A DNA stretch of 48,195 nucleotides from the NCBI GenBank assembly GCA_017643305.1, contig JAEPNQ010000020.1, positions 1 to 48,195 of the forward strand, given 5' to 3'. The stretch's first letter is position 1. The number at the start of each line of letters is the position of its first letter. The notes below the pieces were generated by a model. That model was not told the origin of the DNA. It saw only the letters and a list, made by a program, of their open reading frames with translations, and did no database searches. Of the stretch, positions 17,167 through 25,969 are shown piece after piece. Made by a program: the position numbers and the translations under genes. The DNA is from Marinibacterium sp. Lineage in GTDB: Bacteria > Pseudomonadota > Alphaproteobacteria > Rhodobacterales > Rhodobacteraceae.

Positions 17167-18329
17167 TCCGGCGCCGTATTTTTGAGGAAGAGCATGACAT
17201 CTTCCGTGATAGTTTCCGCAAGTGGCTTCAGGAGCATTACGCACCGCATGCCGAACGCTATCGCGAACAAGGCGTCGTGGATCGGGAGTTGTGGCTGGAG
17301 GCAGGCAAGGCCGGCTATCTGGCGATGTTCGTGGATGAAGAATATGGCGGTCTGGGTCTGGAGGATTACCGCTATGACCAGATCATCATGGAAGAACAGG
17401 CGCGGGTAGACCCGAGCTTCTTCATCTCGCTGCATAACCGGATTGTGGCTCCCTATATCCATACGCTGGCGACCGAGGAGCAGAAACAGCGGTTCCTGCC
17501 CGGCATCTGCGACGGATCCTGCATTCTTGCGATTGCAATGACCGAACCGGGCACGGGGTCAGATCTGGCCGCGCTGCGCACGCGGGCAGAGGACAAGGGC
17601 GATCATTGGCTGCTGAACGGGTCAAAAACCTATATCTCAAATGGCCAGCTGGCTGATCTGGTGGTGGTTGCCGCAAAAACTGACAACTCTTCGCATGGTG
17701 TCGGCCTGCTTCTTGTGGAACGGGGTATGGATGGGTTCGAACGGGGCCGGAACCTTAAGAAAGTCGGCCTGCCGGGGCAGGATACGTCCGAGCTGTTCTT
17801 TAACGACGTGAAGATCCCGAAAGAAAATGTTCTGGGGGGGACGACTGACGGGTTCCGCAACATGATGATCAACCTGGCCGAAGAACGTCTCGGCAGTGCC
17901 GTTGCCTTCACGGCACGGGCCGAACGCGCGCTGGAGATCACGCAGGACTTCATCATGGAGCGTAAGGCTTTTGGCCAGCCCATCGGCCTGTTCCAGAATT
18001 CCCGTTTCAAAATGGCTGAAATGCGAACCCAGTTGGACGCCTGCTGGGCTCTCGTGGATCATTGCGTGGCTGAACATCTGGAACGTCAGCTGTCCGCGGA
18101 ACTGGCGGCGGAGGCCAAGCTGTTTACCTCCGAAGTCGAAGGACGCGTGGTGGATGAATGCCTGCAGTTGCATGGCGGCGCGGGCTACATGGATGAATAT
18201 GAAATCAGCCACCTCTACCGCGACGCACGGATCAGCAGGATCTATGCGGGCACCTCGGAAATCATGAAAGAAATCATTGGGCGCGGTATGGGGCTCGACG
18301 ACCGCAAGGCAAGAAAGGCTAAGGCATGA
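17163..18329 (+). CDS. acyl-CoA dehydrogenase (long-chain/isovaleryl type)
   Basis: This is an FAD-dependent acyl-CoA dehydrogenase of 388 residues. It has AIAMTEPGTGSDLAAL, YISNGQLADL, and the C-terminal LHGGAGYMDEYEISHLYRDARI followed by RIYAGTSEIMKEIIGR. The canonical MCAD glutamate position is Ala here (YAGTSE), and a glutamate stands on helix G in NLAEERLGSAVAF. That is the arrangement of long-chain and isovaleryl-CoA dehydrogenases, which suits a long or branched substrate. It overlaps fadJ and the following crotonase by four bases each. Confidence 0.9.
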   Translation: MIRRRIFEEEHDIFRDSFRKWLQEHYAPHAERYREQGVVDRELWLEAGKAGYLAMFVDEEYGGLGLEDYRYDQIIMEEQARVDPSFFISLHNRIVAPYIHTLATEEQKQRFLPGICDGSCILAIAMTEPGTGSDLAALRTRAEDKGDHWLLNGSKTYISNGQLADLVVVAAKTDNSSHGVGLLLVERGMDGFERGRNLKKVGLPGQDTSELFFNDVKIPKENVLGGTTDGFRNMMINLAEERLGSAVAFTARAERALEITQDFIMERKAFGQPIGLFQNSRFKMAEMRTQLDACWALVDHCVAEHLERQLSAELAAEAKLFTSEVEGRVVDECLQLHGGAGYMDEYEISHLYRDARISRIYAGTSEIMKEIIGRGMGLDDRKARKAKA

Positions 18330-19102
18330 GCGATGATGTTCTGCTGATTGAAAAGGACGGTGCGGTTGCGACCGTTACGATGAACCGTCCCGAAAAGATG
18401 AACGCGTTCAACGATGCGCTGAAGGATGCGATGCGCAAGGCTGTCGGGCGGCTGAACGATGACGACGCCATTCGGGTTGTGATCCTCAAAGGGTCGGGCA
18501 AGGGGTTTTGCGCCGGGGCCGATCTGGGCGGGGGCAGCATTGCTGACCCGATCAGCTTTCATCTCGACATCGACTACAAACCATTCCTGACAGGCATCGA
18601 AAAATCCGACAAGATCTGGATCGCGCAGGTCCATGGTGCGGCGGCCGGTGTGGGCGCGGCGGTGATGATGAACTGCGATCTCGTGGTGATGGCCGAGGAC
18701 GCGTATCTGTACATGGCCTTTGCCGCGATCGGGCTGGTGCCGGATGGCGGCAACACGCAGTTGATGTTGCAGCACCTCGGCTATCACCGCGCGCTGCAAT
18801 CGGTGCTGGAAGGGCGCAAGATGCCCGCAGTCGAATGCCTGGACTGCGGTATGGCCAACAAGGTTGTGCCCGCAGACGACCTGGATAACGCCGCGCGCGA
18901 ATGGGCTGACCGGCTGGCGCAGACCGCACCGCTGGCGTTGGCGGCCAGCAAGCGGTTGCTGCGGTCGGTGGGGGCCATGAGCTTTGGCGATGCGATCACG
19001 CAGGAAGGTTTGGAACAGACCCCGCTGATTAAGTCCAATGATTTCAAGGAAGGCGTCACGGCGTTCTTCCAGAAACGTAAACCGGAATGGACCGGAACCT
19101 AG
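18326..19102 (+). CDS. enoyl-CoA hydratase/isomerase
   Basis: This is a 258-residue crotonase-family protein. VTMNRPEKMNAFN opens the fold, GKGFCAGADLGGG and VHGAAAGVGAAVMMNCDLVVM form the oxyanion hole, and the active site reads FAAIGLVPDGGNTQLM. The PDGG motif with Asp at the catalytic place, rather than PE..PGAGG, resembles PaaG/ECI isomerases. It may therefore move double bonds of unsaturated or branched enoyl-CoAs ahead of FadJ. It overlaps the dehydrogenase gene by four bases and is 29 bases from the racemase-like gene. Confidence 0.88.
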   Translation: MSDDVLLIEKDGAVATVTMNRPEKMNAFNDALKDAMRKAVGRLNDDDAIRVVILKGSGKGFCAGADLGGGSIADPISFHLDIDYKPFLTGIEKSDKIWIAQVHGAAAGVGAAVMMNCDLVVMAEDAYLYMAFAAIGLVPDGGNTQLMLQHLGYHRALQSVLEGRKMPAVECLDCGMANKVVPADDLDNAAREWADRLAQTAPLALAASKRLLRSVGAMSFGDAITQEGLEQTPLIKSNDFKEGVTAFFQKRKPEWTGT

Positions 19103-19131
19103 GAGCGCTGGATATGGGGAGGAATTGAGTC

Positions 19132-20259
19132 ATGAGCGGTGCGCTGTCCGGCCTGAAGGTTGTGGAAATGGCGGGGCTGGGCCCGTGCCCTCTGGCTGGC
19201 CAGTTGCTGGCGGATCATGGCGCGGACGTGGTGGTGATCGATCGCGCCTCGCGCAAGCCCGACCCGAGGGATGTGAACCATCGCGGCAAACGGTCGGTTG
19301 CGGTGAACCTGAAGTCCGAGGCTGGGGTAGAGGTGGCGCGCAAGCTGATCGCTCAGGCTGATGTGCTGATCGAAGGGTTCCGCCCTGGTGTGATGGAAAA
19401 GCTGGGGCTTGGGCCGGAGGAATGTCTCACCCTGAACCCGCGCCTGATCTATGGCCGTATGACAGGCTGGGGCCAGGAAGGACCCTTGGCACACACAGCG
19501 GGCCATGACCTGAACTACCTGTCCATCACTGGCGCGTTGCATGCCATGGGTCGCAAAGGCGAACCGCCTGTTCCCCCGCTGAATCTGGCGGCGGACTACG
19601 GAGGAGGCACCATGTTCCTGCTGTTTGGCGTGCTGATGGCGCTTTATGAACGCAGCTCCAGCGGCAAGGGGCAGGTACTGGATGTGGCAATGTCCGAAGG
19701 CGTCCCGGCGATGATGGGCCTGCTCCACTCGATGCTGGCGCAAGGGTTCTGGTCGCCGCAGCGCGACAGCAACATGCTGGACGGCGCTGCGCCCTATTAC
19801 CGGTGTTACGAGACCAAAGATGGCAAGTTCCTGTCCGTTGGCGCGATTGAGCCGCAGTTTTACGCTGAACTGGTGCAGTTGGCGGGCCTGTCCGAAGCGG
19901 ATCGCAGCACGCAGAATGACAGGAGCATTTGGCCCGACCGGGCGGAGGCATATGCGGCCCTGTTTCGAACCAAAACCCGCGATGAATGGGTGAAGATCTT
20001 TGATGGCTCCGACGCCTGCGTCGCACCAGTGCTGGGCTGGGATGAACTGGAAGATCACCCGCAAAACGCTGCGCGCGGGACGTTCCTACGGGTGGGTGAC
20101 GTGATGCAGGCTGCGCCTGCGCCGCGAATGGACCGCACGCCGGCCGGCAGACCCACCGCGCCGGGAGCCAGAGGGGAAGACAACACCGCGGTGTTGTCAG
20201 AACTGGGATATTCAGCCGAAGACATCGCGGCCTTTGCAGATGGCGGGGTTCTGACCTGA
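19132..20259 (+). CDS. CaiB/BaiF CoA-transferase family protein (alpha-methylacyl-CoA racemase-like)
   Basis: This family III protein has 375 residues. LSGLKVVEMAGLGPCPLAGQLLADHGADVVVID opens the fold, then VNHRGKRSVAVNLK. GHDLNYLSITGAL contains a His, and NLAADYGGG contains an Asp, at the places that act as the acid/base pair in alpha-methylacyl-CoA racemase. Downstream of a thiolase, FadJ, dehydrogenase and crotonase, epimerisation of 2-methylacyl-CoA would allow branched chains (pristanate or sterol side chains) to enter beta-oxidation. A CoA-transferase role cannot be ruled out. The stop faces the transaldolase stop across a palindromic stem. Confidence 0.85.
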   Translation: MSGALSGLKVVEMAGLGPCPLAGQLLADHGADVVVIDRASRKPDPRDVNHRGKRSVAVNLKSEAGVEVARKLIAQADVLIEGFRPGVMEKLGLGPEECLTLNPRLIYGRMTGWGQEGPLAHTAGHDLNYLSITGALHAMGRKGEPPVPPLNLAADYGGGTMFLLFGVLMALYERSSSGKGQVLDVAMSEGVPAMMGLLHSMLAQGFWSPQRDSNMLDGAAPYYRCYETKDGKFLSVGAIEPQFYAELVQLAGLSEADRSTQNDRSIWPDRAEAYAALFRTKTRDEWVKIFDGSDACVAPVLGWDELEDHPQNAARGTFLRVGDVMQAAPAPRMDRTPAGRPTAPGARGEDNTAVLSELGYSAEDIAAFADGGVLT

Positions 20260-20287
20260 GCCGACTTAAATCTATGAAAGATTTTGA

Positions 20288-20312
20288 GCCGCTTTCTTTC
20301 AAAGAAAACGGC
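20288..20312. terminator. palindromic stem between convergent genes
   Basis: GCCG (20288-20291) pairs with CGGC (20309-20312), and after one mismatch TTTCTTT pairs with AAAGAAA around a single central C. It lies between the racemase-like stop (20259) and the transaldolase stop (20324) on opposite strands. No strong T-run follows in either direction, so it is a bidirectional terminator candidate only. Confidence 0.45.
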
Positions 20313-20323
20313 CATCTTGCGTT

Positions 20324-21271
20324 TCAGCCATTCATTCTGTCGGTGACCAGCGCGATCAGCTTCTGATGGTCGGCATCAAAATTCCGGATCCCTTCCGCCA
20401 GTTTCTCAATCGCCATAGCATCCGCGTTCATCATCCAGCGGAACGTGACCTCATCCATGTCGATCTTTGAGACGCCCGTGGCATTGTCCGGCGACAAAAC
20501 GCGGGGCAGGCCGCTGGTGTCGTTTTCCAGCTCTTCCAACAGCGATGGCGCGATGGTCAGGCGGTCACACCCTGCAAGCGCCTTGATCTGGTCTGTGCTC
20601 CGGAATGACGCGCCCATCACAACGGTATTGATGTCGTTGGATTTATAATAGTCATAGATGCCCTGCACCGATTTCACGCCCGGGTCTTCGTCCGGTGCGT
20701 AGCTGTTGCGCCCTTCCGCCTTTTTGTACCAGTCTGTAATCCGCCCAACAAAAGGCGAGATCAGGAATACATCTGCGTTTGCGCAGGCCACGGCCTGAGC
20801 CATGGAAAACAGCAGGGTCAGGTTGCAATCGATCCCTTCGCTTTGCAAGATTTCAGCAGCTCGTATGCCTTCCCACGTGGCGGCCAGCTTTATCAGAATG
20901 CGGTCTTTTCCCACGCCGCGCGCGGCGTAGTCGGCAATGATTGCACGGGCCCGTGTAACGGAGGCGTCCACATCAAAGGACAGGCAGGCATCGACCTCGG
21001 TCGACACGCGGCCCGGCACGATCGCGGCCAGTTCACTGCCCACGGCCACGGTCAGCGTGTCGCATACGGCTGAGGCACTCAGGCCGGCGACCTTGCCGGC
21101 CTCAATTTCCCGCGCCAGCAGCGCTTCGGTGGCGGGGTCGGAGATCGCTTTCAGTACCAGCGACGGGTTCGTGGTACAGTCTTCGGGTGCGTATTGCTTC
21201 ACGGCGGCAACTTCGCCGGTGTCGGCGACCACGACGGTCATGTCTCTCAGCTGGGCGAGGGTGGAGGTCAT
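20324..21271 (-). CDS. tal: transaldolase
   Basis: This is a 315-residue class I transaldolase of the non-oxidative pentose phosphate pathway. It transfers dihydroxyacetone between sedoheptulose-7-P plus glyceraldehyde-3-P and fructose-6-P plus erythrose-4-P. The N-terminal EDCTTNPSLVLKA, the Schiff-base lysine in ILIKLAATWEGIRAA, and the ending RWMMNADAMAIEKLAEGIRNF are diagnostic of TalB-like enzymes. The length matches E. coli TalB. The erythrose-4-phosphate link to the eryI gene 2.6 kb away may be meaningful. The aminotransferase gene upstream on the same strand leaves a 30-base gap, so cotranscription is possible. Confidence 0.93.
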   Translation of the reverse strand: MTSTLAQLRDMTVVVADTGEVAAVKQYAPEDCTTNPSLVLKAISDPATEALLAREIEAGKVAGLSASAVCDTLTVAVGSELAAIVPGRVSTEVDACLSFDVDASVTRARAIIADYAARGVGKDRILIKLAATWEGIRAAEILQSEGIDCNLTLLFSMAQAVACANADVFLISPFVGRITDWYKKAEGRNSYAPDEDPGVKSVQGIYDYYKSNDINTVVMGASFRSTDQIKALAGCDRLTIAPSLLEELENDTSGLPRVLSPDNATGVSKIDMDEVTFRWMMNADAMAIEKLAEGIRNFDADHQKLIALVTDRMNG

Positions 21272-21301
21272 GTTTGGCTCCTGCGTTTGGGGTGGGTTCG
21301 C

Positions 21302-22222
21302 TCAGCCTGCGCTGGCGCGGATCAGATCTTTGTAAAGGGCGCGGATGCGGGTAAAGACCGGCCCGGCCTTGCCTCCGCCAATTACCCGTCCGTCAATTTC
21401 GAAAACCGGCGTTTGCGCGCCGAAGGTGCCGGTCAGAAACGCTTCATCCGCGCCATATGTGTCGACCAGCGAATAGTTGCGTTCAAAAACCGGAATGTCG
21501 TTGGCCCGACACAGGTCAATCACCTTCTGCCGGGTGATACCGTTCATGCAATAATCACCGGTGGAGGTCCACACAGCCCCCTTCCGCACGATGAAGAAGT
21601 TGCAGGCGTTGGTGGTGTTCACGAAACCGAACGGATCCAGCATCAGTGCCTCATCTGCGCCTGCGCGTATGGCATGGTTCAGCGCGATGATGCAGTTCAG
21701 CTTGGAATGGGAGTTGAGCTTGGCGTCCTGTGTCAGCGGCAGCCCGCGATGATGCGGAACGGTGAACAGCCTGATGCCTCGGTCCACCACGCTGTCATCT
21801 GGCTTGGAATGCTCCGCGATGATTACGATGGTTGGGCCCCAGACGCTCAGATGGGGGTGCTGGAACGGTTTCTTTTTCCGTCCTCGCGTGATCATCAAGC
21901 GAATATGCACGTCGGTGCGCATGTCGTTGGCGGCCAGCGTGTCGCGGATCGCCTGAACCAGTTCCGACCGCGTCTTGCCGATCTCCATATCGACATACAA
22001 AGCCGCCTCATAGAGCCGGTCCAGATGATCGTCGAGAAACGGGATGTGCCCATCATAGAGCCGCAGGCCTTCCCAGATCCCGTCGCCCAGCATGAAACCG
22101 CTGTCATAAACAGACACCATCGCGCGGTCGCGATGTATGATTTCGCCGTCGACATAGATCAGGATGTCGTCGTTGCGGTCGTCTTGTGCCGCATCATGGG
22201 TGGAAACGTGGGTATCTGTCAT
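21302..22222 (-). CDS. class IV aminotransferase (D-amino acid / branched-chain type)
   Basis: This is a 306-residue fold-type IV PLP enzyme. ILIYVDGEIIHRDRAMVSVYDSGFMLGDGIWEGLR is the standard opening. The PLP lysine is in NSHSKLNCIIALNHA (about residue 180). EALMLDPFGFVNTTNACNFFIVRKG and GITRQKVIDLC form the phosphate-binding part. Branched-chain and D-amino acid transaminases and aminodeoxychorismate lyase share this fold. The arginine-rich ITRGRKKK region does not settle substrate chirality, so the call stays at family level. Confidence 0.88.
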   Translation of the reverse strand: MTDTHVSTHDAAQDDRNDDILIYVDGEIIHRDRAMVSVYDSGFMLGDGIWEGLRLYDGHIPFLDDHLDRLYEAALYVDMEIGKTRSELVQAIRDTLAANDMRTDVHIRLMITRGRKKKPFQHPHLSVWGPTIVIIAEHSKPDDSVVDRGIRLFTVPHHRGLPLTQDAKLNSHSKLNCIIALNHAIRAGADEALMLDPFGFVNTTNACNFFIVRKGAVWTSTGDYCMNGITRQKVIDLCRANDIPVFERNYSLVDTYGADEAFLTGTFGAQTPVFEIDGRVIGGGKAGPVFTRIRALYKDLIRASAG

Positions 22223-22322
22223 GGGCCCCTGTGGCTCCTGTCCGCGCAGCCGGACGTGTCAGGGGCTGGATAGCGGTCCCGCCTGCAAGGTCAAGTCCGA
22301 ACTCGGGCCTCTGGCCTGCCTG

Positions 22323-23021
22323 TCAGTCTACCACAACCGCACTGCCATCGGCGATCATGTCCTCGATCGCCTGCATTTGGCAGAACCCGTCTCGGACCTT
22401 TTCTTCCAGCGCGGCCTCCAGCGAGGCGACATGCCGGACCTTTTCCGCCACCGCGTCGATCTGGCCATAGGGCACCACGACCACGCCGTTGCGGTCCGCC
22501 ACGATCAGGTCGCCGCTTTCGACCCGCCGCCCGCCGATATCGGCGCCAAAGCCAACCCGGCCGGGGCCGTTGGAGTAAGGAGAATTGGGGCTGAGCCCGG
22601 TGCACCAGACTGGCAGGCCGGTTTCTACTACGCCGTCATAATCGCGCATCTCGCCATCGGTCACGAACCCAGCAGCCCCCTTGTTTTTCAGCATCCCGCA
22701 AAACTGGTCGCCTGACGCGGAACAATTGCGGTGCCCATGCACGGCGGCCACCACGATATCCCCTAGTTCCAGCACATGCAGCGCACCCATCGTCGCCAGA
22801 ATTTCCGCCGGTCCGTTTTCTGCCACCAGCGCGGGACCAACCGCGCGGCAATCCAGATCGCGCCCGCCGCCCAGCGGCTGAATTTTTGAAGCCAGTGCAC
22901 CCACGCCTTGCATCGCGTCGCAGACAAAGCCGGTAGGCACATCCCGAAACGCCGCCATCTGCGCCGCGGTCGGGCGCGGGAAAGTTCGGCGGATTGTCAG
23001 GCGTGGGGGTTCTTCGATCAT
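22323..23021 (-). CDS. RraA family protein (4-hydroxy-4-methyl-2-oxoglutarate aldolase/oxaloacetate decarboxylase-like)
   Basis: This 232-residue protein of the RraA/HMG-aldolase fold has VPTGFVCDAMQGVGAL near the N-terminus. It also has GDIVVAAVHGHRNCSASGDQFCGMLKNKGAAGFVTDGEMRDYDG, then GDLIVADRNGVVVVP. The DGxxRD-type motif reads DGEMRDYDG, while the aldolase signature is usually DG..RD followed by metal-binding residues, so activity is uncertain. The ATG at 23021 has GGAGG 5 bases upstream and is preferred over a start ten codons earlier. It diverges from eryH. A role in keto-acid or sugar-acid cleavage is an inference from the family. Confidence 0.82.
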   Translation of the reverse strand: MIEEPPRLTIRRTFPRPTAAQMAAFRDVPTGFVCDAMQGVGALASKIQPLGGGRDLDCRAVGPALVAENGPAEILATMGALHVLELGDIVVAAVHGHRNCSASGDQFCGMLKNKGAAGFVTDGEMRDYDGVVETGLPVWCTGLSPNSPYSNGPGRVGFGADIGGRRVESGDLIVADRNGVVVVPYGQIDAVAEKVRHVASLEAALEEKVRDGFCQMQAIEDMIADGSAVVVD

Positions 23022-23105
23022 GGGGGCCTCCGGGCGTTTGTCTTGTCGCAAGGTAACGGACAGCCTATACTCGGTTCAATGTGGTTTTCGGGGAGGGACG
23101 CCGCC

Positions 23106-23861
23106 GTGGCGCAACCGGACCTGTGGGTCGGCACCAGCTGGAAAATGAACAAGATGCTGGACCAAGCATTGGCCTTTGCCAATCGTCTTGTCCAAACCGA
23201 TGCACCGCTCCATTTGCGGCGTTTTGTCGTCCCGCCCTTCACGGCAGTGCGTGAGGTGGCGCAGGCCTTGCAGGGCAGTTCCGTCAAAATCGGCGTGCAG
23301 AACATGCACTGGGCCGATCACGGGGCATGGACTGGGGAAATCTCCCCGCTGATGGTGCGGGATTGCGGTGCTCAGCTTGTCGAATTGGGCCATTCCGAAC
23401 GCCGTGCGCATTTTGGCGAAACCGATGACACCGTGGGGCTGAAAGCAGCGGCAGCGGTGCGGCACGGGCTGATCCCGCTGATCTGTATCGGTGAAACCCG
23501 GGAAGACCAAGATGCAGGCCGAGCGGATGTCGTGCTTGACCGACAGGTGCGCGCCGCGCTGGGCGAGATTGGGGAGACCGCTGCGCCAGTTCTGCTGGCC
23601 TATGAGCCGGTCTGGGCCATCGGCGACGGTGGCCAGCCCGCCAGCCCGGAATATGCCGACGCGCGACAGCGGGAGATTGCCGCCGTCGCGCGCGAGATGC
23701 TGGGCCGCAAAGTGCCGTGTTTGTATGGCGGGTCGGTCACGGCGGACAATTGCGCCGACCTGATTGTCTGTCCGCATATCGATGGCCTATTCATCGGGCG
23801 CGCGGCCTGGGAGGTAGAAGGATATCTGGACATACTGGCGCGCTGCGCGGCGGTGACCTGA
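23106..23861 (+). CDS. eryH: triose-phosphate-isomerase-like L-erythrulose-1-phosphate isomerase
   Basis: This is a 251-residue TIM-barrel isomerase. The opening LWVGTSWKMNKMLDQALAFA, the catalytic His in LGHSERRAHFGETDD, the Glu in AYEPVWAIGDG, and CLYGGSVTADNC are all visible. The first motif is TSWKMNK rather than the GNWKMNG of glycolytic TpiA. It closely resembles, as I recall it, Brucella EryH, which works on L-erythrulose-1-phosphate in erythritol breakdown. GTG at 23106 has GGGGAGGGA 8 bases upstream; the frame is open further 5' but lies over the divergent gene. It is followed 12 bases later by eryI, the same order as in erythritol operons, although eryA, eryB, eryC and eryD are absent. 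Confidence 0.8.
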   Translation: MAQPDLWVGTSWKMNKMLDQALAFANRLVQTDAPLHLRRFVVPPFTAVREVAQALQGSSVKIGVQNMHWADHGAWTGEISPLMVRDCGAQLVELGHSERRAHFGETDDTVGLKAAAAVRHGLIPLICIGETREDQDAGRADVVLDRQVRAALGEIGETAAPVLLAYEPVWAIGDGGQPASPEYADARQREIAAVAREMLGRKVPCLYGGSVTADNCADLIVCPHIDGLFIGRAAWEVEGYLDILARCAAVT

Positions 23862-23873
23862 AGGAGGAAAAGC

Positions 23874-24329
23874 ATGAAGGTTGCAGTGGCTGGCGACAGC
23901 GCTGGGCAAGGATTGTCGCGCATTCTGGCTGAATATCTGAGCGACCGCTACGAGGTGTCGGAAATCTCGCATACCGACGCGGGGCCGGATCCGTTTTACG
24001 CCAATCTGGCGGATCGGGTTGGCTCCGCCGTGATGAGCGGCAGCTATGATCGGGCCGTTCTGGTCTGCGGCACAGGCATCGGGGTCTGCATTGCAGCCAA
24101 CAAGGTGCCGGGTATCCGTGCGGCGCTGGTCAGTGATGCCTATTCCGCCGCCAAAGCCGCCACGTCGAACAACGCGCAGATCGTGACGATCGGCGCGCGC
24201 ACCATCGCGCCGGAATTGGCCAAGACCATCATCGACGCCTACCTCGATAACAGTTTTGATCCCGAAGGCCGGTCCGCTGGGAACGTCAACGCAATAGACG
24301 CGGTAGATGCCAAGTACTCCGGCGCCTAA
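23874..24329 (+). CDS. eryI: RpiB-like D-erythrulose-4-phosphate isomerase
   Basis: This 151-residue ribose-5-phosphate isomerase B-fold protein starts [15 protein letters not shown]. The catalytic Cys lies in [24 protein letters not shown], and [22 protein letters not shown] follows. The C-terminal [17 protein letters not shown] is, as I recall, shared with Brucella EryI. EryI interconverts D-erythrulose-4-phosphate and D-erythrose-4-phosphate, linking tetritols to the pentose phosphate pathway. AAGGAGG precedes the ATG. Sequential use with eryH and a possible handoff to transaldolase are inferred. Confidence 0.8.
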   Translation: MKVAVAGDSAGQGLSRILAEYLSDRYEVSEISHTDAGPDPFYANLADRVGSAVMSGSYDRAVLVCGTGIGVCIAANKVPGIRAALVSDAYSAAKAATSNNAQIVTIGARTIAPELAKTIIDAYLDNSFDPEGRSAGNVNAIDAVDAKYSGA

Positions 24330-24379
24330 CGGGCCGAAAAAGTAGTAAACAGAGCCCTGTGCCCAAAGTCGACGCCAGG

Positions 24380-25339
24380 CTATTCCGCCGCGTGCCGCCC
24401 CTGCGGGATCACTTCGTAACCCGGTTCTTCGGGCTCATCGTCTTCCATCTCCGCCGGGAAACCGGGCGCACGGATGTCCAGCCCGGTAGCCACTTCCAGA
24501 CGCTTGATGATGTTGGGCGACAGCTCGCGGTCTCCGAACCGGGCAATGCCGTCATTGAAAATGTCGATCAGCACCGGATTGATCTCCAGCGGCACACCGG
24601 CCCGGTCTGCCACTTGCTGGAACAGGCCGATGTCCTTTTTCACAAGGTCCATGGTAAACGAAATGTCCCGTGATCCGTTCAGGATCACCTGGCTTTCAGT
24701 TTCATGGACGAAGCTGGTACCTGAGGAAATTTTCATCGCCTCGTAGGCTGTGTTCAGATCCATGCCCGCCGCCTTGGCCACCACTAAAGCCTCGCAGCAG
24801 GTCACCAGATTGGCTGTGGCAAGATAGTTGGTCAGCACTTTCAGGATAGATGCACTGCCCAGTTCCCCGGTATGCAGCACACGGCGGCCCATGGTGGTCA
24901 GGAAGGGCAGGATGCGGTCAAACGTGTCCCGGTCACAGCCCGCGAAGATCGAGATATTGCCGGTGGCCGCCCGGTGGCAACCGCCCGAAACCGGACAATC
25001 CACCGCCGCGCCGCCACGTGCGATAACCTGTGCGCCCAGCCGTTTGACCTCTGCCTCGTCTGTGGTGGACATCTCCATCCAGATCTTGCCCGGCCCGACC
25101 TCTGGCAGCATCTCTTGCATCACGGCATCTGAGGCCGCAGGAGAAGGCAGGCAGGTGATGACCGCGTCGCAATCGCGCATCAAATGCGCCGGGCTTTCGC
25201 CCCGCTGCGCGCCCTGCGCCACGAAACTGCCCACCAGATTCGGGTTGAGGTCATGCACGCTCAGGTCCATCCCGTTGCGCAACAGGCTGCCGCTGAGCTT
25301 GCCACCAACATTTCCAAGACCGATGAATCCAACTTTCAT
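24380..25339 (-). CDS. NAD(P)-dependent beta-hydroxyacid dehydrogenase (3-hydroxyisobutyrate dehydrogenase family)
   Basis: This is a 319-residue protein. The Rossmann motif GFIGLGNVGG is at the N-terminus, followed by VITCLPSPAASDAVM. The substrate loop is DCPVSGGCHRAATGNISIFAGC, and the catalytic lysine region is KVLTNYLATANLVTCCEALVVAKAAG. The family oxidises 3-hydroxyisobutyrate, tartronate semialdehyde, L-threonate and related beta-hydroxyacids. The acidic, proline-rich C-terminal tail (EMEDDEPEEPGYEV) is longer than usual. It is convergent with eryI and divergent from RidA, so a sugar-acid substrate is possible but unproven. Confidence 0.87.
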   Translation of the reverse strand: MKVGFIGLGNVGGKLSGSLLRNGMDLSVHDLNPNLVGSFVAQGAQRGESPAHLMRDCDAVITCLPSPAASDAVMQEMLPEVGPGKIWMEMSTTDEAEVKRLGAQVIARGGAAVDCPVSGGCHRAATGNISIFAGCDRDTFDRILPFLTTMGRRVLHTGELGSASILKVLTNYLATANLVTCCEALVVAKAAGMDLNTAYEAMKISSGTSFVHETESQVILNGSRDISFTMDLVKKDIGLFQQVADRAGVPLEINPVLIDIFNDGIARFGDRELSPNIIKRLEVATGLDIRAPGFPAEMEDDEPEEPGYEVIPQGRHAAE

Positions 25340-25552
25340 ATCCGGGTTTCCCTGCTGTATCTGAGCGTTTGGCCCGAGCTAACCGCCCCAAACCAACCCA
25401 CGCCCGCCCGTTTGCGACAGGTTTGCAGGCAAAACGGGACTGCGCCTGTTGCTTAGGCTGGCCCGAACCAGCCCTGCGCCATTGCCTGCTTGATCCGCGT
25501 GGGAAATCTGCGAACCTGCAGGACGCGCTGCAACCTGATCCGGAATTGAGAC

Positions 25553-25969
25553 GTGACCCATACCCGCATTCGCAAATTCAACACCAGTGAAACCTACCCC
25601 GAACAGAACCTGGACAATGACCTGTGCCAAGCGGTGGTCACACAGGGCGGAAAAACCGTCTGGATGCGTGGCCAGTGCCCGCAGAACTTGGATGACGCAA
25701 AAAACATCGACAGCCATGATCCGACGGAACAGACGCACAAGGTGATGCAGAACATACGCCAGCTGATCGAAGAAGCAGGCGGCAGCATGGAGCATCTGGT
25801 CAAGGTCGTGGTGTACATCACCGATGTCCGCCACCGTGAGTCAGTGTATCGAACCATGGGCGAATACATCAAAGGGGTGTATCCGGTGTCCACCGGGTTG
25901 GTGGTGCAGGCACTGGCGCGGCCGGAATGGCTAGTGGAAATTGACGCAACGGCGGTGATCCCGGAATGA
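25553..25969 (+). CDS. RidA family protein
   Basis: This is a 138-residue YjgF/UK114-fold protein and the second Rid protein in the window. MRGQCPQNLDDAKNI replaces the common SGQ(I/T) motif. VMQNIRQLIEEAGGSMEHLVKVVVYITD and the closing LVEIDATAVIP are typical. As in the first copy, the conserved RidA arginine before the last strand seems missing (VVQALARPEWLVEI). It starts at GTG 25553 and overlaps the DUF1028 gene by four bases. That coupling suggests the pair acts on one nitrogen compound, but the substrate is unknown. Confidence 0.85.
   Translation: MTHTRIRKFNTSETYPEQNLDNDLCQAVVTQGGKTVWMRGQCPQNLDDAKNIDSHDPTEQTHKVMQNIRQLIEEAGGSMEHLVKVVVYITDVRHRESVYRTMGEYIKGVYPVSTGLVVQALARPEWLVEIDATAVIPE

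Noticed and set aside
23106-23861. Glycolytic triose-phosphate isomerase (tpiA)
   Set aside because: The N-terminal TSWKMNK motif and the adjacent eryI point to the EryH branch; canonical TpiA has GNWKMNG.
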